A DNA stretch of 64,000 nt. It comes from Aquarana catesbeiana (Eukaryota; Chordata; Amphibia; Anura; Ranidae). The position numbers and the translations under genes were made by a program. Each line of letters starts with the position of its first letter. Positions within the stretch are counted from its first letter, which is position 1. Positions 56,686 to 64,000 of the stretch are shown here, in pieces. The notes under the pieces are model-generated. The model did no database searches and was not told the origin of the DNA. It worked only from the letters and a program-made list of their open reading frames with translations. Location: assembly GCF_042186555.1 (NCBI RefSeq), contig NC_133334.1, forward strand, positions 212,477,332 through 212,541,331, in the 5' to 3' direction.

Positions 56686-57325
56686 GGTCCTATTCACACC
56701 TGGACATTTGCGGGCTCTGCAAAACTGACAAATCGTACCATGCTTGTTCAGGTTCCATTCATTTTCAATGGCACCTAGACTCAGGTGCAGTTCTGCTGCA
56801 ATTGTCAAGATAAACTGCGGTGCAATCAGGGAAAACGGTCACGCGAAACTTTTCGCCCTAAAGAAGCTTCTGCTCCTTTTTGAGCGAAAGTTTCATGTGA
56901 TGTGGTTTTCCACGATTGCACCGTAATCTGTCAGATTTGCCAAGCATTTTGGGAGCGTGGACTACCTCGGGAATCTGGTAAGGGTAAGGGAATCTGGTCC
57001 CAAATATTCCCACAAGTAAATTTTACATTTTTAAAGGATCAAATTAAATTGCTTATTTTATAGGGATGGCTAATATTGCAATTAAGGAACATCTAACATA
57101 ACTAGTCGGTAAAAATAGTCCATCCTGTCCCGCTCGCGGACTTAGAAAGAACCACCAACTGTGCCCCATATTATCCCCTATAAATGCCATTCGAAACATA
57201 CTATACCCTCCTACAACCAACTAAGCGGGCGCATTTAACCTCTTCTGGGGGGTTAAAAGCCACGCCGTAACAGCGGTAAAGCGCTGCTTTACCACTACCT
57301 GACCCGCCGCTTCAGTGTTAAAGTG
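56686..57325. other. eroded foldbacks, no gene
   Basis: GGTCCTATTCACACCTGG near 56686 is a foldback-type left end with a weak partner near 56930. 57235-57325 holds a remnant of the TTTCACACTG family (GCGGTAAAGCGCTGCTTTACC). Confidence 0.5.
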
Positions 57326-57329
57326 GCCT

Positions 57330-57860
57330 AAGAATTGTGGATAAAAGCATTGACATCTATATTAAGCCCAAAAGGGACATAAGATTTTACCCTATAGATC
57401 CAAGACTTCTCCTACTAGAGAACTTCCTCTCCAATGGGGGGCTATACCTGTCTATCCCTAAAAAGATGGTATTTTTTGGGTCTTTGTTATGCACCGCTAA
57501 GTAATGTTTTGACACAGTGATTTTTAAAACCCTTTCTGATGTTATTGCTATGCTCATTGAGACCGACCTAGAGGGGGCGTTTCGTCCTACCCACATACTG
57601 TAGCCCACATGGGCACTGCAGAAGGTAGACTACATCTAGAGTAGAACATTTGATAAAAGGTTCAATCTCGAACCTAACCGAAGTGCTCGTCGATACAAAG
57701 CTGTTAGTCGTCCTAGTTCTACACCCATTAATAGAGCAAATTCGACATTTTCTACACTGTTAGTACCTGGTGAGATGTTGAAAGAAACTGGGTCTCTCCA
57801 AAGAGGGATTAAGGACATTGGGAGCTAACTAGCCCCTTTAGGGAAGGAGCCCCTCTAAAG
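57330..57860 (-). pseudogene. Penelope-like element GIY-YIG endonuclease remnant
   Basis: On the minus strand, about 57632-57560 reads VVYLLQCPCGLQYVGRTKRP, the start of a GIY-YIG endonuclease as found C-terminal to the reverse transcriptase in Penelope-like retroelements. It continues NNIRKGFKNH and, after a frameshift near 57520, VSKHYLAVHNKDPKNTIFLG. A TAG interrupts the first part. The order of motifs fits the family; the reverse transcriptase itself is not recognisable in the window. This is a dead fragment. Confidence 0.75.
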
Positions 57861-58021
57861 ACCACTTGAGGTTTACAGGGCAAAATGGCATTCAGAACGC
57901 GATCATTGCTCTTTTTTTTTTATTTTTTTTTTTTTTTTGAGGTTTGTCATTTCAATTCCAAACAACATTACACTTCCATGACCATTTGACACAAACGTCA
58001 TCCAAATGGGCCCAGGGATTA
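57861..58021. other. T run and unique sequence
   Basis: A run of about 27 T with one A lies at 57912-57938. Otherwise I see nothing. Confidence 0.6.
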
Positions 58022-58025
58022 TTAA

Positions 58026-58432
58026 AGTGTAAGTTCACCTTTGCAGTAAAATCTGTAAGGTGAACTAACGCAGGACCCCCACCTGGCACCCCCCCAGTCC
58101 CGCCAACCTGAATTGCAGCAATCGCCCGTTCTAAGCCCTGGTATAACCGCCTCATGGCTCCGGCGCTTAGAAAACCTCTCAGCGCTCTCCTCTTCTTCCT
58201 CCCCACTGAGAAATTGGTCCCGCCGCCCATGTGACGGCGCTGACCAATTAGAATGCTCCTAAACGCACCTCCTGACGGGGTACATTTAGGAGATTAAGCC
58301 CCAGAGCCGTGAGGCGGTTATACCAGGGATCAGAACGGGCTATTGCAGGTAAGCGGGACTGGGGAGGGGGGCAAGGTGGGGGTCCTGTGTAAGTTAACCT
58401 TACAGGTTTTTCTGTAAAGGTGAACTTACCCT
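58026..58432. mobile_element. TTAA MITE, GTTCACCTTT family
   Basis: TTAA on both sides (58022-58025 and 58433-58436). Ends AGTGTAAGTTCACCTTT and AAAGGTGAACTTACCCT are inverted. The interior pairs CGCCTCATGGCTCCGG with CCAGAGCCGTGAGGCGG. Confidence 0.88.
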
Positions 58433-58436
58433 TTAA

Positions 58437-58784
58437 CTATAGCAACAGATCACTTCTACTGGCTGCAGTCAGCCAGCAATAGATCACTAAAATTGTCCCC
58501 TCTTCATCTGCCCTATGAATATAAAGAGTACCCTCCAAAAGGACTTGAGCCTGTGAAGTATCCCCTTTTCATCTGGTGAGTCTGCAATTTTCTCACACGA
58601 GTGAAGGTGAAGCACAGCTTGGTTAACTAAGAGTACCCGTCACTATATGGTGTTTTGGTGTGTTTGTTTCACTTATTTGAGGACTGTCCACTATATGATA
58701 TAAGTTTTATGTGTGGTCATATGTTATGCACTATGTTCACAGGTCCAAAAAACATATGAGAGTTAGCGCCGGCCTTTTATATGT
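58437..58784. other. no gene recognised
   Basis: Unique-looking AT-rich sequence, possibly the untranslated part of an older retroelement. I could not identify it. Confidence 0.5.
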
Positions 58785-58788
58785 TTAA

Positions 58789-59687
58789 CCGCCTCACGCC
58801 CGCCGGCCCTCAAATGACGGCCAGGCGGTGCAGCTCTCATTCTGAGCGGGTGTCATATGATGTCCTCCCTGAAAGACCGCTCTCGCGCGCGAGCGTCGTG
58901 GCGATCGGTGGTGCGGTGTGTCAGTCAGACACACTGCTACACTGATCTCGGTAAAGAGCCTCTGAGGGAGGCTCTTTACCACGTGATCAGCCGTGGCCAA
59001 TCACGGCTGATCATGATGTAAACAGGAAGAGCCCTTGATCGGCTTTACCTCTTGCGTCTGACAGACGCGAGTAGAGGAGAGCCGATCGGCTGCCCTCCTG
59101 ACAGGGGATCTGTGCTGATTGTTTATCAGCGCAGCCCAACTCGGATGCCCACCCAGAACCACCAAGAATTGGCACCAGCCTGGACCACCAGGTATGCCAC
59201 CCTAAACCACCAGGGAAATGCCAATTAGTGCCCATCCCCAATGCCTGCCAGTGCCATCAGTGATGCCTATAAATGCCTATCAGTGCCCAGCAGTGCCACC
59301 CATAAGTACCCATCAGTGCAGCCTTTCAGTGCCCATCCGTGTCGCCCATCAGTGCTGCATAATAGTGCCTATCAGTGCCACCTCATTGGTGCCGCCTTAT
59401 CAGTGCCCATCAGTGAAGGAAAAAAACTTACTTATTTACAAAATTTTAGAACAGAAACAAAAGAAAAACTTTTTTTTTTTTCCAAAATTTAGGTCTTTTT
59501 TTATTTGTTTAGCAAAAAATAAAAAACGCAGAGGTGATCAAATACCACCAAAAGAAAGCTCTGTTTGATGATAAAAATTCTGTTTGGGTACAGTGTAGCA
59601 TGACCGTGCAATTGTCATTTAAACAGCGACAGTGCTGAAAATTGGCTTGGGCAGGAAGGGGGGTGTAAATGCACCGTATTGAGGTGG
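58789..59687 (+). mobile_element. TTAA MITE with internal CAGTGCC repeat
   Basis: TTAA (58785-58788) then CCGCCTCACGCCCGCC; the right end CCGTATTGAGGTGG precedes TTAA (59688-59691). The middle (59215-59415) is a degenerate tandem repeat of CCCATCAGTGCC type. The right part shares AAATACCACCAAAAGAAAGC with the elements at 24690 and 26779. Confidence 0.85.
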
Positions 59688-60010
59688 TTAAATAGAATAC
59701 AGATATAGTGAAATCCCCTGGATGCTGTCTTACCCAGGATGAAGTCAAATGCATAGACCCGAGAAGTACAGGTCTGCCCTAGAGAATGTGGGAACCCCAC
59801 ACCAGGGGGCACACAGTCCTCTGTCTGGCAAGCAAATGGTAATGCCCTGTACACACGGTCGGACATTGATCGGACATTCCGACAACAAAATCCATGGATT
59901 TTTTCTGACGGATGTTGGCTCAAACTTGTCTTGCATACACACGATCACACAAAGTGGTCGGAATTTCCGAACATCAAAAACGCGGTGACGTACACCACGT
60001 ACGACGAGAC

Positions 60011-60017
60011 TATAAAA
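60011..60017 (+). promoter_or_regulatory. TATA box of the Harbinger element
   Basis: TATAAAA about 300 bp upstream of the transposase ATG, in a context (ACTATAAAAGGGCAG) typical of a core promoter. Confidence 0.55.
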
Positions 60018-60913
60018 GGGCAGTTCAGTACCAAGCGCCGCACCCTTTGGGCTCATTTTGCTAATCTCGTGTTAGTAAAAATTTGGTGAGAGACGATTAG
60101 CGTTTTTTCAGACTCGTGGTTTTCAGATCGTATTTCTGATGTTCAGTTTGTGCTTGTGGGTTTGTATCTTGTCTTCAGTGCGTGCAGCGAGTTTCCATTG
60201 ATTTGTCATTGTGTTCTTGTCCGTTCATTACTGATTTTCAGATCGCTCTTCACAGGCCTTGCTGTTCTTCAGTACGTTCCGTTACTTCGTTCTGACCAGC
60301 CGACCGTTTTCTAGCCATGTTGCGTGTACATACTCATCGTAGAGTTCGTGCTGTGCGGGGGCTTGGTGTTGGGGTTCTTACTTTGACACAAGCCCAGTCC
60401 ATGAACAGGGCGAGGAGGAGTTCATGGACCAAGAATTAGTTGCTGTAGCGTGACCAATTCTGTCACATGCCTTTGCTCCGTGACATCCGTGAGAATAATC
60501 CTGACCATTTCAGGAACTTTCTCAGGATGACGGACCCTGTATTTCACCGTTTGTTGGCTTTGCTGACCCCTTATATCAGCAGGCAGGATACCTGCATGAG
60601 GCAAGCCATCACTCCGGAGCAGAGGCTAGTCGCCATGTTGCGGTACTTGGTGACGGGGAGAAGCCTGCAGGACCTCAAGTTCTCAACAGGCATCTCCCCC
60701 CAGCCTCTGGGGATCATTATCCCGGAGACCTGTTCTGCCATCATCCAGGTCCTGCAGAAGGACTATATTAAGGTAAGATTTATCCTTTAACATCACATTT
60801 TATAGTATTTCATGTTTGCTAATGTAATGTATTTCTTTCCTTATTCCCTAATTACCATGATTGTAATATGCTGTGAATGTCCCCTTTGTCCTCATGCATG
60901 CTAGTTTTATTTT

Positions 60914-62577
60914 TTTTTAATCAGAAAAGTTTTATTTGTCATATAAAAATAAAGAATTACAGAGGTACATTGTGCACAAATACATTGTAAAATCTGCAGG
61001 TTATACATTAGCAAGAGTATTATGCCAGTTTGTTGGGCCTTGCACAGAACAAAGTTGTGATAGTTCTAACAATGTAGTTGAATCGGGTATGTTTTGTCAA
61101 AGCTTATTACATTAGATGCAGATTTATTGAGGATTAACAGAAAATAAAGACAGAAAATAAAAGGAGTATGGTGTACCCTGTGAGAACCATAAAGAATAAC
61201 AGTACATTTTCCAAAACATATAAATAAAGTTATATTCAGTACTTTAACCCATGTCTCGGCTCTTTTTCCTTTTGGTTACCTTCTTACCCATGGCGTGCAT
61301 GTAAAGCCAATCTGTCTTATTGTGCTAATTTGGCTTGATCATGTTGTAGTATCTTAGCATACGTGGCCGGGGGGGGGGGGGGAGGGTTCGGTCCCCGGGC
61401 TACCTTGTTACCTAATTTGTTTTTAAGTACAGGTGTCAGGTGACTGTGTCCACTTGTCCCATATTTGCTCATACTTCAGGGGGCAACCTCTGTGTATATA
61501 GATCAATTTTTTATAGGGTAGTGTATTGTTGACCTCAGCTAGCCAGTGTGAGAGCTCCGGAGGATTAGGTCTCATCCAGGCCCTAGCGATGACTTTTCGA
61601 GCTGAAAAGAGTGTTTCGTGCACAAAGACCTTTTGGAATTTATTTATTTCGGGGTCTGATAAAATACCCAATAGGCAGAGTTTGGGCTGCAGTGTTACGG
61701 GGGAGCCCATTGTGTCGTGGAGGAATCTCACCACTTGTACCCAGTATGCCTGGATTTGGGGGCACTGCCACAATAAATGAAAAAAGGTTCCGGTAGCTTG
61801 GTTACAAATTATGCACATTGTGGATTGATCCTCCCTATATTTGGACAGTCTTAATGGCGTGAGGTATGCTCTGTGGATCATGAACAGTTGGGTCAAGCGG
61901 TCTGACAGTCTGGGGGACACTAGTTTGCATGCGTCTAGAGCATCGCTCCATTCGTCATCTGCCAGTGTGCCTACCTCTCCTTCCCACCTTGTTTTCAGGG
62001 CATAGGCTGATGACGTAGCCTGTGGTATCGTTAGCATTGAGTAGAACTGGGAGATTAGTTTTTTTGGGTCAGGGCATTTCACTGCTTCCATTAATGGGTT
62101 GCCTACCATGTGGCATTCCCCCGAAGGGAACTGCGCGTAAAAAGCATGACGCAATTGCATGTACCTAAAAAGCATTTGGTTTGGGAGCATGTATTCTGTT
62201 TTTAGCCTTTCAAACGTTTTTAGCCTGTCGTGGTGTACAATATGTAATAGATAAATGATCCCTCTGGAGCTCCATAGTTCACTGTCCGGTAGCACATCAA
62301 ATTCAGGAAGGTTCGAATTGTGCCACAGAGGAGTGAACTCGTTAATCGTCGGTAGTTGGAGTCTATGCATGGACAGATTCCATATTTTGGTATAGTGGTA
62401 AGATAGTGTTTTACGGTTGGTGTTCCTGTCTGCCCCTGTGGCTTTCCCCGCTATTACAGTCAGTGGGTCTTGTGATACCTGGGACCACTTTGGGCACACT
62501 AAGTGTAGGAATCTTTTCCTATCTGTCTTATCCACATGAAATAGCTGGGATAGCTGCGCTGCGATGTAATAAACATT
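60914..62577 (-). mobile_element. 5'-truncated L1-type LINE, antisense in the Harbinger intron
   Basis: Flanked by an exact 16-bp target-site duplication ATGCTAGTTTTATTTT (60898-60913 and 62578-62593). On the minus strand it begins inside ORF2, continues to a stop near 61423 and a 3' UTR of about 0.5 kb, and ends in a short A tail (T run at about 60914-60918). The 3' UTR has a G/C homopolymer at 61370-61382. This is the layout produced by target-primed reverse transcription. Confidence 0.92.
61423..62577 (-). pseudogene. L1/Tx1-type ORF2 C-terminal fragment
   Basis: 384 residues open from the truncation point at 62577 to the stop. The reading frame is uninterrupted although the N-terminal endonuclease and reverse transcriptase are missing. 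The fragment contains the C-terminal zinc-knuckle-like motif CIICNQATGTFFHLLWQCPQ (Cys, Cys, His, Cys) followed by IQAYW, typical of L1-clade ORF2 proteins. The lack of stops suggests a young insertion. It cannot act on its own. Confidence 0.88.
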
Positions 62578-62593
62578 ATGCTAGTTTTATTTT

Positions 62594-63386
62594 ACATTTT
62601 TTTTATCCTTCATGCATATTTGCCTTCACTTACCTCTCCAGCATGCTCTCCTGGGCCTATATCCACCTCGTCTAGTCACTTAACAATGTATTTTGTCAGC
62701 TCCATAGTAGTGCTCTACCCTAAACACCAATTAAATGTGTAAAAATGTTTTTTGTGCCTTAAATTCTGGCAGAATGCCAGAGGCTTTTTTTTTTTGGGTC
62801 CCAAAATCATTTGGAACCCTCCCCCCAAGCTCTAACTCAGCTAAAACCAATCCTCTATCTGCTGACAAACCCATACACACTATACCTTACCTCTTTTGTG
62901 GTCAGATTTATGGATGAATTCACCAAAGCATGTAGTGCAAGGGCCTGCCTAAATACTTTCAAATGGTACTGTTTCAAGTTTTTGTTTCCTATTATTATCT
63001 TGATAGGTAATAACAGAATGTAAAATGTGCTAAAATTTGTACAGTGTGTATTTATATCTTTGTATAATGACACTTCTTACCTGTCCAGTGGGCTGCCAAT
63101 AGTGTAAGTAAGGCGGGGCTGGCCAAAGTAATACACATTATTTAGGCATTCATCTCTCAATGAAGTGGAGAGGGTTACCTATCCAAAACATCTCCCCCCC
63201 CCCTAAAATTTTTAAATCGCCCATGAGAGGGGGGGAGAAATCTGATAGGTGGATCTTATACCTTTGTTTTTAAATACTCCCTAAAATAAATGTTATACTG
63301 ATGTTGGCCAAGAATGTTTGTGTCTAATCTGCTTTCAGTGTTTATGTGCAAAATGATTAATTTTTGCTTCTTGTTTGACTCCACAG
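62594..63386 (+). other. remaining Harbinger intron
   Basis: From the LINE to the exon 2 acceptor. No coding sequence; a T run (62787-62797) and a G/C-rich patch (63190-63240) are visible. Confidence 0.6.
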
Positions 63387-64000
63387 TTTCCTTCCAACCC
63401 ACAGGAATGGCAGACTGTGGCCTCCCACTTTGCCCAGCGGTGGGACTTTCCTAACTGCGTAAGGGCAATTGATGGGAAACACGTCCACATCGTCACACCA
63501 CCCAACTCGGGGTCATACTATTATAATTACAAGGGGTTCAATAGTATTGTGATGTTGGCAGTGGTGTCGGCTACTTACGAGTTCCTGTATTTGGACGTGG
63601 GGAAGAATGGCCGGATGTCAGATGGTGGAGTCATCGCCCACACAGAGTTCTACAGGCGTCTCCAGAATGGCAGCTTGGGCTTGCCACCTCCAGAAGACAA
63701 TGCGGAAGGACTCCCATTCGTCTTCGTTGCGGATGAAATGTTTGCACTGGGGGACCATCTTATGCGGCCATTCCCTATGAGAACCCTCACCGCGGACCAG
63801 AGGGTTTTTAATTACCGTCTGGCCGGAGCCAGAAGAGTGGTGGAGAACACGTTTGGAATAATGGCCAGCCTATTTCTTACACCCATACACATGGCGGAAT
63901 ATAAACTGAATCACATCATCCTGTGTTGCTGTGTTCTCCACAACTTTTTAAGGAGAAATTCTTGGAACTATGCTGCCTCAGTTGGGCCTGAGGCCGGAAT

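Larger units (their letters stand above)
59843..64000 (+). mobile_element. PIF/Harbinger DNA transposon (runs off the right edge)
   Basis: The left end GCCCTGTACACACGGTCGGA has the look of frog Harbinger termini, followed by further inverted CGGACATT and AATTTCCG segments. It is followed by a TATA box and a two-exon transposase. The right end and any Myb-like companion gene lie outside the window. An L1-type LINE has inserted in the transposase intron. Confidence 0.8.
60317..64000 (+). pseudogene. Harbinger transposase (HARBI1-like), two exons, nonsense-broken
   Basis: Exon 1 runs 60317-60772 (donor GTAAGATT) and exon 2 from 63387 (acceptor CTCCACAG) to the window edge; the join is in phase 0. 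The ATG at 60317 is in frame with the rest, but TAG codons stand at 60437-60439 and 60446-60448. Further in, exon 1 encodes FRNFLRMTDPVFHRLLALL and QAITPEQRLVAMLRYLVTG. Exon 2 encodes the DDE nuclease: AIDGKH, FLYLDVGKNGRMSDGG, FVFVADEMFALGDHLMRP and RRVVENTFG, then ILCCCVLHNFLRRN. From memory of the family, TRP and GLN codons are expected at the two TAGs (both single-base changes), and an RFR-like tripeptide between MAS and LFLTP seems missing. The nuclease part is otherwise remarkably intact, so inactivation looks recent. The C-terminus is not visible. Confidence 0.9.

Overview
The window is eukaryotic nuclear DNA from a vertebrate, most likely a frog and probably a ranid. The one host gene I recognise is a five-exon p24-family gene, TMED10, with GT-AG introns. 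Almost everything else is layered transposon and satellite sequence: TTAA-flanked MITEs, a piggyBac remnant, hAT-like foldback elements, a Harbinger transposase, an L1-type LINE, a Penelope-like fragment and a tRNA-derived SINE. The ranid attribution is inference from the style of the repeats (MITE ends with CCACTTCAGCCCCGGAAGG, and foldbacks ending in GTTCACACC or TTTCACACTG). I could not search a database.

Layout. 1-833 is a 68-bp minisatellite. 834-3462 is a decayed piggyBac-like element with a broken transposase. 3463-15172 is a nest of TTAA elements; inside it a 4.48-kb segment is tandemly duplicated (4589-9071 and 9072-13541), and each copy carries two large imperfect palindromes of about 0.7 and 1.05 kb. 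15173-20740 returns to the 68-bp minisatellite, alternating with copies of a longer spacer. 20741-29929 holds composite MITEs, a Tc1/mariner-like end, CTCF-like motifs and a terminal-inverted-repeat element filled with minisatellites. 30122-52363 is TMED10 on the + strand, whose 13.9-kb first intron contains a 1-kb minisatellite, a SINE split by a MITE, and two hAT-like elements with perfect 8-bp target-site duplications. 52364-54919 is its probable 3' UTR, which contains two further foldback elements. 54970-59690 is again MITEs plus a Penelope-like GIY-YIG remnant. 59843-64000 is a Harbinger element running off the right edge; an antisense, 5'-truncated L1-type LINE sits in its transposase intron.

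TMED10 encodes a predicted 206-residue type I membrane cargo receptor of the early secretory pathway. No operon-like gene cooperation is present. The functional relationships visible are between mobile elements (nested insertions that give a relative order) and between mobile elements and TMED10 (introns and 3' UTR colonised by hairpin-forming DNA). All coordinates were worked out by reading, so boundaries given for diverged repeats are approximate.
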